Positions 1 to 5,914 of a DNA stretch of 10,440 nucleotides are shown here, piece after piece (the first letter of the stretch is position 1; the number at the start of each line of letters is the position of its first letter). The notes beneath the pieces are model-generated. The model was not told the DNA's origin. It was given only the letters and a program-made list of their open reading frames with translations, and did no database searches. The DNA lies in assembly GCA_964437215.1 (NCBI GenBank), contig CAYTFZ010000090.1, forward strand, positions 1 through 10,440, written 5' to 3'. The translations under genes and the position numbers were made by a program. This DNA is from JAAYAN01 sp964437215 (GTDB lineage: Bacteria > Bacteroidota > Ignavibacteria > Ignavibacteriales > Melioribacteraceae).

Positions 1-126
1 AACAAGCTTCGATGATAATTTCACAAAGTTATCATCAATAATTTTAATTTTTTTAAGAAATGCGCCAATAAAAATTAAAAGGAAAACTGGAGAAACAAGT
101 TGAAGACTTAAAAAAAACGTTCCCAT
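1..126 (-). CDS. AEC (auxin efflux carrier) family permease, N-terminal fragment
   Basis: The minus strand reads 42 open codons from an ATG at 126 down to the window edge, where the gene continues outside. The peptide begins MGTFFLSLQLVSPVFLLIFI and goes on through GAFLKKIKIIDDNFVKLSSK. A first hydrophobic helix (about residues 9-24), then a short basic linker, 'I-D-D-x-F-V-K-L-S-K-L-V', matches the opening of AEC/Mem_trans permeases, which start with a helix followed by 'G-x-x-L-K-x-x-x-I-D-(D/E)-x-F-x-x-x-L-S-x-L-V'. Members export or import small carboxylates such as malate across the inner membrane. An in-frame TAG sits immediately before the ATG, so the start cannot lie further upstream. 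No Shine-Dalgarno is seen. It follows the aldo/keto reductase by 26 bases on the same strand, which suggests one transcript. The family call rests on 42 residues only and the substrate cannot be told. Confidence 0.7.
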   Translation of the reverse strand, partial: MGTFFLSLQLVSPVFLLIFIGAFLKKIKIIDDNFVKLSSKLV

Positions 127-152
127 CTAAAACAGTTCAGCAAACTATTAAT

Positions 153-1154
153 TTACTGAATCTTCCTCCAGTTGTGTTCAGCTGCAGGTTTATTATCAAG
201 AATTACTTCTATTTGCTCAACAATTTCGGGAGTAAGTAAATTTACAAAATCAATCGATTTAAGATTACTTTCAACCTGTTCCGGTTTGGATGCTCCAGTA
301 ATAACAGAACTTACATTTTTATTCAGCAAGCACCAGGCAATCGCAAGCTGAGCCATTGTAATTCCCAGGGAATTAGCAACTCCGGTAAGCTTTTTTACTT
401 TATCAATACGATTTTTTCCTTCTTCGGAATTTAAAATATTCCTAAGCCAACCGTAATTTTCGAGGTTAAGACGAGAGTTTTCCGGTATTCCGTTATTGTA
501 TTTTCCGGTTAAAAAGCCGCTGGCTAAAGGACTGAATGTTGTGGTACCCAATCCGATTTTTGAGTAAAGGGATTTGTACTCTTCTTCAACTCTTTGTCTT
601 TTAAACATATTGTATTCAGGCTGTTCCATTACCGGTGGAATGAGATGCTCGCGGCGTGCAATATTATATGCTTCCTGAATCTGTATTGCGCTCCATTCAC
701 TTGTTCCCCAATAAAGAGCTTTCCCCTGCTGGAGAATATGATTCATTGCCCATACAGTTTCTTCAATTGGGGTAAAAAGGTCGGGGCGATGGCAATATAT
801 AAGATCAACATACTCCATTCCCAACCTTTTCAAAGAAGCATCAGTTCCTTCAACAATATGCTTTCTCGAAAGTCCGGTATCGTTTTGTCCTTTTCCTCCC
901 CAGAATATTTTTGTGGAAATTATCAGATCGCTCCTTTTCCAGCCTGCTCTTTTTATAACACTTCCCATAATCTTTTCAGCTTCGCCGGCAGCATAGACTT
1001 CTGCATTATCAAAAAAATTTACTCCGGAATCGAATGCTGTTTTCATACAATCGTAAGCGATGCTTTCACCAATTTGTTCGTGAAATGTAACCCACGAACC
1101 GAATGATAAGGCTGATACCCTTAAACCCGATTTCCCTAAATTTCTATATTCCAT
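153..1154 (-). CDS. Aldo/keto reductase, Kv-beta-like (AKR6-type)
   Basis: A 333-residue cytosolic NAD(P)H-dependent oxidoreductase with a TIM-barrel fold. The catalytic tetrad is visible: Asp49 and Tyr54 in 'FDNAEVYAAG', Lys82 in 'STKIFWGG', and His122 in 'YCHRPD'. The N-terminal 'YRNLGKSGLRVSALSFGSW', the 'GLSRKHI', 'QGKALYWGTSEWS', 'LIPPVMEQPEYNMF' and C-terminal 'AIAWCLLNKNVSSVITGAS' blocks are those of the voltage-gated potassium channel beta-subunit branch (AKR6), not of short general AKRs. Length is normal for that branch without the extra N-terminal inactivation peptide. Bacterial members reduce aldehydes; the physiological substrate here is unknown and no potassium channel gene is in the window. 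The ATG at 1154 gives the expected N terminus directly at 'YRNLGKSGL'; no Shine-Dalgarno precedes it. The histidine kinase lies 61 bases upstream and an AEC permease starts 26 bases downstream. Confidence 0.93.
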   Translation of the reverse strand: MEYRNLGKSGLRVSALSFGSWVTFHEQIGESIAYDCMKTAFDSGVNFFDNAEVYAAGEAEKIMGSVIKRAGWKRSDLIISTKIFWGGKGQNDTGLSRKHIVEGTDASLKRLGMEYVDLIYCHRPDLFTPIEETVWAMNHILQQGKALYWGTSEWSAIQIQEAYNIARREHLIPPVMEQPEYNMFKRQRVEEEYKSLYSKIGLGTTTFSPLASGFLTGKYNNGIPENSRLNLENYGWLRNILNSEEGKNRIDKVKKLTGVANSLGITMAQLAIAWCLLNKNVSSVITGASKPEQVESNLKSIDFVNLLTPEIVEQIEVILDNKPAAEHNWRKIQ

Positions 1155-1215
1155 TATATTTTAATCTACGATAGAAAAAAGTTTAATAATTCTAAAAACA
1201 AAGCATAAAAAACAA

Positions 1216-2436
1216 TTAGTTCTTTATAACTGGCTCAGGAATATTTTGTTTAACCGGAATACTAACCTTAACTGAAGTCCCTTCATTTTCCTTGCTTGTT
1301 ACCGTTATACTGCCGTTATGAGCTTTAACGAATTCATTACAAAGAATAAGACCTAAGCCTGTACCCTTTTCGTCGTTAGTACCGGTTGTAGAAATATGCT
1401 CATCAACTTTAAACAATTTACTTAAATTTGTTTTTGGTATTCCAATTCCACTGTCTTTTACTATTATCTCCCAGAAGTCACCATTTTTTGAAGCGGTTAC
1501 TATTACACTTCCTCCAGGACGCGAAAACTTTATTGCGTTGGATATTATATTCCGCAGAGATGTATTAATCATATTTACGTCAACATCTGCAATACTTTTA
1601 TGTTTTACTTCACTTTTTATTGTTATTTGTTTCTTATTTGCAATAATCGAAAGAGCATCTACATTTTCTTTAATAAGTTTAGACAAATCGCATTTAACAG
1701 GATTGAAAGCAATTCGTCCGGTTTGCGAACGAGCCCACTGTAAAAGATTTTCGAGCAATTGATATGCATAATGTGATACTTTATCAATCTGACTTAAGAA
1801 TTCTCTCTTTTCGAGGTTATTCATTTCGTCGAATTCTGCCATAAGAATACTGGAAAATCCTAATATTGTGTTAAAAGGATTCTTTAAATCGTGAGCAATT
1901 ATTGAAAAGAATTTATCTTTTGTAATATTTAATAACCTTAATTCCTCGGCATATGCTTTTACTTTTTCCTGAGCTTCAACTGTATCTGTAAGATCTTTGG
2001 ACATCCCCACAAGTCCGATTATTTTACCTTTATCATTTGTAAAAGGAACTTTTGATGCTGAAACCCACCTGAAATGTCCTTCAGCATTCCTTATCCGTTC
2101 CAATTTGTTGCTCATCGGTTTACCGGTTTTTATTACTTCCTGCTCGTCTTTAAAAGCTTCCTGCGCATGTTCCTTTGTAAAAAAGTCAAAATCGGTTTTA
2201 CCAACCGCTTCTTCAACACTTTTAAGACCTAACAACTTAGCCTGCTGTTTGCTTATGAGGGTAAATCTGGATTTAATATCTTTAAAATATATTGTATCGG
2301 TAAAATTGTCCATCAGTGCCTGAAGCAAGAAACTTTTATGCTGAAGTGAATCATTTTCTTCTTCAAGCTGGTTAATTTTTTCTTTTAATTGATTAATTTC
2401 AGATTCTAATTTTTTAATTTTTTCCGTATCACTCAT
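1216..2436 (-). CDS. Soluble PAS-domain sensor histidine kinase
   Basis: A 406-residue hybrid-free histidine kinase. Residues 1-38 form a charged heptad-like coiled coil (KIKKLESEINQLKEKINQLE). A PAS domain follows (about 39-155: 'YFKDIKSRFTLISKQQAKLLG', 'GKTDFDFF', 'GHFRWVSASKVPF', 'GLVGMSKDLTD'). The HisKA dimerisation domain carries the phospho-acceptor His182 in 'FFSIIAHDLKNPFN'. The HATPase domain has the N box (Asn296 and Asn300 in 'RNIISNAIKF'), G1 box 'DSGIGI' (Asp328) and G2 box 'GTGLGL' (358-363). No transmembrane segment or signal peptide is visible, so it should sense a cytoplasmic cue, possibly through the PAS domain; the ligand is unknown. There is no receiver domain and no response regulator gene in the window, so its partner is elsewhere. 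The ATG at 2436 gives the coiled-coil start; no ribosome binding site is seen. mgtE ends 99 bases upstream in a very AT-rich spacer. Confidence 0.93.
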   Translation of the reverse strand: MSDTEKIKKLESEINQLKEKINQLEEENDSLQHKSFLLQALMDNFTDTIYFKDIKSRFTLISKQQAKLLGLKSVEEAVGKTDFDFFTKEHAQEAFKDEQEVIKTGKPMSNKLERIRNAEGHFRWVSASKVPFTNDKGKIIGLVGMSKDLTDTVEAQEKVKAYAEELRLLNITKDKFFSIIAHDLKNPFNTILGFSSILMAEFDEMNNLEKREFLSQIDKVSHYAYQLLENLLQWARSQTGRIAFNPVKCDLSKLIKENVDALSIIANKKQITIKSEVKHKSIADVDVNMINTSLRNIISNAIKFSRPGGSVIVTASKNGDFWEIIVKDSGIGIPKTNLSKLFKVDEHISTTGTNDEKGTGLGLILCNEFVKAHNGSITVTSKENEGTSVKVSIPVKQNIPEPVIKN

Positions 2437-2535
2437 AACTGTACGATTTTCTTTTTTTTTCTGAAAAAGGATTTTTTTATTTGATTTATAAAATAATTAT
2501 TTTTTTATGATTATTGTAATAATATTTTAAAAAAT

Positions 2536-3915
2536 TTACAGCAATGTCCCTTTAAGAATTAAAAATGCAAATGAAAAATATATTATTATTCCTACAACAT
2601 CCACAAGAGTTGCAACAAAGGGCGCGGAAGAAGTTGCAGGATCGAGCCCTATTTTTTTTAACAGAATCGGCAGCATTCCCCCCATCAATGTTCCCCATGT
2701 AACAACCCCTATTAAAGCAAAAGAAACTGTAAATCCTATAAGTATCCAATATTCACCATACACACCGAAATATTTACCCCATATAAATACCCGCGTAAAT
2801 CCAAGTATTCCTAAAATAGAGCCAAGTATTATTCCAGACATAATCTCTCTTTTCAAAACAAAAAACCAATTTTTTATCGTAATTTCGTGAAGAGCTATTG
2901 CACGTATTACAAGAGTTGCCGCCTGCGAACCTGAATTACCTCCGCTTGAAATTATCAGCGGAACAAATAGCGCAAGTATAACCGCTTTACTAATTTCTTC
3001 TTCAAAATACGCCATTACGGATGCAGTAAGCAACTCTCCCAAAAAAAGAACGCTTAACCATATAGCTCTTTTCTGAATCATTCGTTTTAATGAAATATTA
3101 AGATACGGTTCTTCTATTGCTTCGGTACCTCCGAATCTGTGAATATCTTCGGTTGCCTCTTCTTCTGCAATATCAAATACGTCGTCGATGGTTACCATAC
3201 CCAAAAGAGCACCGGCTGAATCGGTTACAGGCAAAGCTACTCTGTCGTATTTTTTAAAATACTCAATAGCTTTTTCCTGGTCATCGTAAACATTTAAGTT
3301 TATGTAATTTTTATCAAGTATTTCTTCAATTTTCTGATTAGGATCGGCAAAAATAAGTGTCCGGATTTTAATATCATCTATTAAAATATCCTGTTCGTTT
3401 ACAACATAAATAACATTAACCGTTTCGCTATCATTTCCGAATTTGCGAATATAATCAAATGCTTCGGCAATTGTCATATCTTGTGTAACGGCTATAAAAT
3501 CGGTCGTTAAAAGTCTTCCTACGCTGTATTCAGGATATGCAAGAAGCGAAAGTGCAATTTCCCGCTCCTCGGTATTTAATAGTCCTATTAATTTTTTTGA
3601 AACTGTTGACGGGAGTTCTTCAAGGAATGAAGTTCTATCGTCAGGCGACATCTCATTAAGAATTTTTGCAGCTTCTGCATTACTTAAGCTTTTAATAATT
3701 TCGAGCTGGGTTTCAGGTTCTATATATTCAAAAACATCTGCAGCAAGATTAGTATGAAGAATTCTAAAAAAAATTGCTCTTAAATTTTCGGGCAGGTCAG
3801 TTACTATTTCTGCTACATCAGCTAATTCTAATTCATCAACAATTTCTTTTAAAACAGCAAAGTTCTTTTTTATAAGAAGGTCTTGTATTTCAGGATTAAT
3901 TAGTTTGTTGAGCAA
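2536..3915 (-). CDS. mgtE: Magnesium transporter MgtE
   Basis: A 459-residue Mg2+ channel/transporter of the inner membrane. Domain order is the classical one: N-terminal superhelical domain (about 1-130, with 'LADVAEIVTDLPENLRAIFFRIL' type repeats), two CBS domains (about 131-255, starting 'YSVGRLLTTDFIAV', with 'VALPVTDSAGALLGMVTIDDV' in the second), a connecting helix, then five membrane segments from about 285 to the end. Family signatures are 'SSGGNSGSQAATL' (about 323-335) and 'DPATSSAPFVATLVD' near the C terminus, ending in Asp439, which corresponds to the pore Asp of the Thermus protein. Length fits the family. In this family the N and CBS domains bind cytoplasmic Mg2+ and close the pore. 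The start is an unusual TTG at 3915: no in-frame ATG exists between it and the upstream stop at 3949-3951, it gives the right N terminus, and an AGGTG lies just before it. I see no magnesium riboswitch in the short leader. Confidence 0.95.
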   Translation of the reverse strand: MLNKLINPEIQDLLIKKNFAVLKEIVDELELADVAEIVTDLPENLRAIFFRILHTNLAADVFEYIEPETQLEIIKSLSNAEAAKILNEMSPDDRTSFLEELPSTVSKKLIGLLNTEEREIALSLLAYPEYSVGRLLTTDFIAVTQDMTIAEAFDYIRKFGNDSETVNVIYVVNEQDILIDDIKIRTLIFADPNQKIEEILDKNYINLNVYDDQEKAIEYFKKYDRVALPVTDSAGALLGMVTIDDVFDIAEEEATEDIHRFGGTEAIEEPYLNISLKRMIQKRAIWLSVLFLGELLTASVMAYFEEEISKAVILALFVPLIISSGGNSGSQAATLVIRAIALHEITIKNWFFVLKREIMSGIILGSILGILGFTRVFIWGKYFGVYGEYWILIGFTVSFALIGVVTWGTLMGGMLPILLKKIGLDPATSSAPFVATLVDVVGIIIYFSFAFLILKGTLL

Positions 3916-4116
3916 GCCGCACCTATAAAAGAATAAATTACAGCAATTTTAATTTTCTATCGGGTAAACATCTATATTTTTTTTTAATTTTCAAAGTCGT
4001 TTTGAATTTTATTAGGGGCTTTTTTTTGTATCTATATTCATTCAAAAAAAAATATGATACTACAAGTTCAAACAAACATTTTTTATTCTTATTTTTACAA
4101 AAACTAATAAATTTTT
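3916..4116. promoter_or_regulatory. Divergent intergenic region between mgtE and the DUF502 gene
   Basis: These 201 bases separate two divergently transcribed genes, so both promoters must lie here (inference). The region is rich in A and T runs. The 9-mer atctatatt occurs at 3970-3978 and again at 4030-4038, exactly 60 bases apart, and an interrupted inverted repeat ttcaaa/tttgaa lies near 3988-4004. TATATT inside the repeats could act as a -10 element on the plus strand, but I cannot pair it with a convincing -35. No coding sequence is supported. Confidence 0.4.
3920..3924 (-). promoter_or_regulatory. Ribosome binding site of mgtE (decides TTG start)
   Basis: The minus strand reads AGGTG followed by CGGC and then the TTG start codon. 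The AGG core ends six bases before the start, normal spacing for a Shine-Dalgarno. It supports initiation at TTG, in a window where most genes have no such motif. It is a short match and could be chance. Confidence 0.5.
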
Positions 4117-4725
4117 ATGAACAGAATTAAGCAATTTTTAAATACAACTTTTCTTGGAGGATTTGTTATAGTTCTCCCTCTCGTAATTCTTTTCTTAGTT
4201 TTCCGTTCACTATTCTTATTTATTCTCGAAAATATTGAACCAATAACTCAAATTTTCACTGAAACAGCTAAAACCGATAAGTTGCTTGCCTCTGCAATGA
4301 CTATTGGGATTATTTTAGGAATTTGCTTTTTACTTGGGTTAGTTATCCGTACAAAAGCAGGAATATTTATTTATAATTTATTTGAAGAAAACATTCTTAT
4401 AAGAATACCTGGATACAGAATTGTAAAAGAAACCGTAACACAGCTATTTGGTTCACAAAAAAATTTATTCAGCGGGGTTGCACTTGTAAATCTTTATGGA
4501 AATTCGACTTTACTTACTGCATTTATAACAGACAGACATACTGACGGAAGTTATACAGTATTTATTCCCTCTGCTCCTGCACCTACTGCCGGTTTTGTAT
4601 ATCACCTTAAAAAAGAAAATGTTCACGAAATCGATTATCCAATTGATTTAGCAATGAAAACAATCATCAGTCTTGGAGCAGGATCGCATAATTTACTTGA
4701 AAAATATATTTTAATCAAAAAATAA
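4117..4725 (+). CDS. DUF502 family membrane protein
   Basis: A 202-residue protein of the DUF502 family, whose biochemical role is not established. Two N-terminal membrane helices are clear: about residues 12-38 ('FLGGFVIVLPLVILFLVF') and 58-78 ('TIGIILGICFLLGLVI'). After them come the family motifs 'LFEENILIRIPGYRIVKETVTQLFG' type region (88-111), 'FSGVALVNLYG' (118-128), and 'YTVFIPSAPAPTAGFVYHL' (146-164), where the family usually has a 'P-T-(T/S)-P-x-P-(T)-S/A-G' core. The C-terminal part ends 'MKTIISLGAGS', also typical. Length matches the family (about 200). The ATG at 4117 directly precedes 'NRIKQFL..TFLGGF', as in relatives; there is no Shine-Dalgarno. The PotD-like lipoprotein gene starts 88 bases downstream on the same strand with no terminator between, so cotranscription is possible. 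Confidence 0.9.
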   Translation: MNRIKQFLNTTFLGGFVIVLPLVILFLVFRSLFLFILENIEPITQIFTETAKTDKLLASAMTIGIILGICFLLGLVIRTKAGIFIYNLFEENILIRIPGYRIVKETVTQLFGSQKNLFSGVALVNLYGNSTLLTAFITDRHTDGSYTVFIPSAPAPTAGFVYHLKKENVHEIDYPIDLAMKTIISLGAGSHNLLEKYILIKK

Positions 4726-4729
4726 GCGG

Positions 4730-4735
4730 TATAAT
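4730..4735 (+). promoter_or_regulatory. Candidate -10 box (TATAAT) upstream of the PotD-like gene
   Basis: A perfect TATAAT lies five bases after the DUF502 stop codon. It would give the lipoprotein gene its own promoter with a leader of about 70 bases containing the palindrome at 4778-4793. The would-be -35 lies inside the end of the DUF502 gene and is not convincing. In such AT-rich DNA the hexamer may be chance. A second identical hexamer lies at 4795-4800 but is very close to the start codon. Confidence 0.25.
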
Positions 4736-4777
4736 TTGTTTTAATATTTTTTAATATTCATCTCAAATAAACTTTGT

Positions 4778-4793
4778 AAATAAAGCTTTATTT
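4778..4793. repeat. Perfect 16-bp palindrome in the leader of the PotD-like gene
   Basis: The sequence aaataaagctttattt equals its own reverse complement and ends 20 bases before the ATG at 4814. It could be a dimeric repressor operator or a small hairpin in the mRNA leader. It lies directly upstream of TATAAT (4795-4800). Its function is inference; it is AT-rich with a single GC step in the middle. Confidence 0.4.
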
Positions 4794-4804
4794 GTATAAT
4801 TTAT

Positions 4805-4808
4805 GGAG
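4805..4808 (+). promoter_or_regulatory. Ribosome binding site GGAG of the PotD-like gene
   Basis: GGAG sits five bases before the ATG at 4814, good Shine-Dalgarno spacing. It selects that ATG over the nearby out-of-frame ATGs at 4803 and 4809, which would give only a seven-codon frame ending at 4826. Confidence 0.55.
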
Positions 4809-4813
4809 ATGCT

Positions 4814-5866
4814 ATGGCTTACCTAAAAACTTTTTTCTTTATTTTTGTTTCACTTGTTATGTTTTCCTGCGGCACGCAAGAAAAACAAAAATTGTATATC
4901 TATAATTGGACAGATTACATTTCTCCTGGTCTTATCAGAAAATTTGAAGATGAAAACAACTGCACAATAGTATACGATACTTACGATTCAAACGAAAATA
5001 TGCTAACAAAGGTAATGCATACGCAGGCTTCGTACGATATCGTATTTCCCAGCGGGGACCATGTTGTTTTTATGATTCAAAAAAAACTTATCGAAAAACT
5101 CAATAAATCTAAAATTCCTAATTATAAAAATCTAAGCAAATCTATTATGAACAAAGTATCTGAGTACGATTCCGGAGCGCAATACTCTATTCCGTATTTT
5201 TGGGGAACAACCGGTTTAATATACAACAAAAGATATATCCCCGAAGAAAAAATGCAAAATGTATCGTGGAATATTCTTGCCGACAAATCGCTCAATAATA
5301 AAAACGTTGTTACGATGCTCGATGATGCACGATCGGTTGTTGGAGCTGCATTAATATATTCTGGTTACTCTTTAAATGATATGTCCCCTGAAGCATTAGC
5401 AAAAGCAAAAACAGCATTACTCGAATGGGATAAGAATGTATCTCAATACGATTCGGATTCCTATAAAAATGAAATACAAGATGGCACAACCTGGCTTGCT
5501 CAGGCATATAACGGAGATGCATTACAGGTAATAAGCCAGAATGAAGATGTGGGTTTTGTACTGCCTGTTGAAGGTGCCGAATTATGGATTGATTCTTTTG
5601 TTATTCTTAAAAATGCCGAAAATAAAGATCTGGCATACAAATTTATTGATTTTATGCTCGATGCAGAAAATGCGAAAGAAAATGCTGATTATGTTCAGTA
5701 TGCCGTTCCAAACGATGCTGCATTTGCACTTCTTGATGAAGAAACCAAAAACGATACAATTAAATACCCTTCGGATAATTATTTAAAGAAGTGTTCCATT
5801 CTTAAAAATGTTGGCGAAGGAATTACAGAATTGAATAAAATTTGGGAAGAAATTAGGAACAACTGA
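4814..5866 (+). CDS. PotD/PotF-like spermidine/putrescine-type substrate-binding lipoprotein
   Basis: A 350-residue extracytoplasmic solute-binding protein of the PotD/PotF polyamine family. Residues 1-18 are a lipoprotein signal peptide with the lipobox 'VMFSC', placing the lipidated cysteine at Cys19. The mature protein opens with the family block 'KLYIYNWTDYISPGLIRKFE' (26-45). Other blocks are 'YDIVFPSGDHVVFMI' (74-88), 'PYFWGTTGLIYNKR' (127-140), 'MLDDARSVVGAAL' (168-180), and 'AELWIDSFVILKNAEN' (255-270). Ligand positions known from E. coli PotD appear conserved for Trp32, Tyr35, Ser80, Asp171, Trp258, Asp260 and Tyr297. The acidic residue that is Glu171 in PotD appears to be Ser174 here, and Asp82 occupies a position that is aromatic in PotD, so the ligand may differ from spermidine. 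No ATPase or permease gene (PotA, B, C) is in the window. A GGAG ribosome binding site supports the start. Confidence 0.9.
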   Translation: MAYLKTFFFIFVSLVMFSCGTQEKQKLYIYNWTDYISPGLIRKFEDENNCTIVYDTYDSNENMLTKVMHTQASYDIVFPSGDHVVFMIQKKLIEKLNKSKIPNYKNLSKSIMNKVSEYDSGAQYSIPYFWGTTGLIYNKRYIPEEKMQNVSWNILADKSLNNKNVVTMLDDARSVVGAALIYSGYSLNDMSPEALAKAKTALLEWDKNVSQYDSDSYKNEIQDGTTWLAQAYNGDALQVISQNEDVGFVLPVEGAELWIDSFVILKNAENKDLAYKFIDFMLDAENAKENADYVQYAVPNDAAFALLDEETKNDTIKYPSDNYLKKCSILKNVGEGITELNKIWEEIRNN

Positions 5867-5888
5867 TTTTTGTAAAATAAAAAAAATG

Positions 5889-5914
5889 AACCCGCTAAAA
5901 GCGGGTTTTTTTTT
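5889..5914. terminator. Bidirectional intrinsic terminator between convergent genes
   Basis: An 8-bp perfect stem (aacccgct at 5889-5896, agcgggtt at 5900-5907) closes a three-base AAA loop. On the plus strand it runs into nine T's (5906-5914), terminating the lipoprotein gene that ends at 5866. On the minus strand it is followed by CATTTTTT, terminating the efflux operon. The stop codon of the RND pump gene (5913-5915) overlaps the plus-strand T run, so the hairpin begins only five bases after that stop. Confidence 0.9.

Noticed and set aside
11..36. 8-bp inverted repeat gatgataa/ttatcatc as a terminator
   Set aside because: It falls inside the coding sequence of the AEC permease fragment and has no clean T run directly after the stem.
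594..1106. 170-codon open frame on the plus strand
   Set aside because: It lies wholly antisense to the aldo/keto reductase, whose catalytic residues and full-length family match are clear. The antisense product has no recognisable domain.
2490..2503. 14-bp palindrome aaaataattatttt between mgtE and the kinase gene
   Set aside because: It consists only of A and T in a region made almost entirely of A/T runs, so chance is the simplest explanation and the stem would be very weak.
2552..2749. Small cysteine-rich open frame on the minus strand
   Set aside because: It overlaps the conserved last membrane segments of mgtE in another frame. The cysteine content comes from frame-shifted reading of Gly/Ala/Val codons.
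3916..3960. Magnesium-sensing riboswitch upstream of mgtE
   Set aside because: The leader is short and AT-rich and I see none of the long paired elements of the M-box or ykoK class.
4743..4758. aatatt/aatatt hairpin after the DUF502 gene as a terminator
   Set aside because: The six-pair stem is only A-T and no T run follows it, so it is unlikely to stop transcription.
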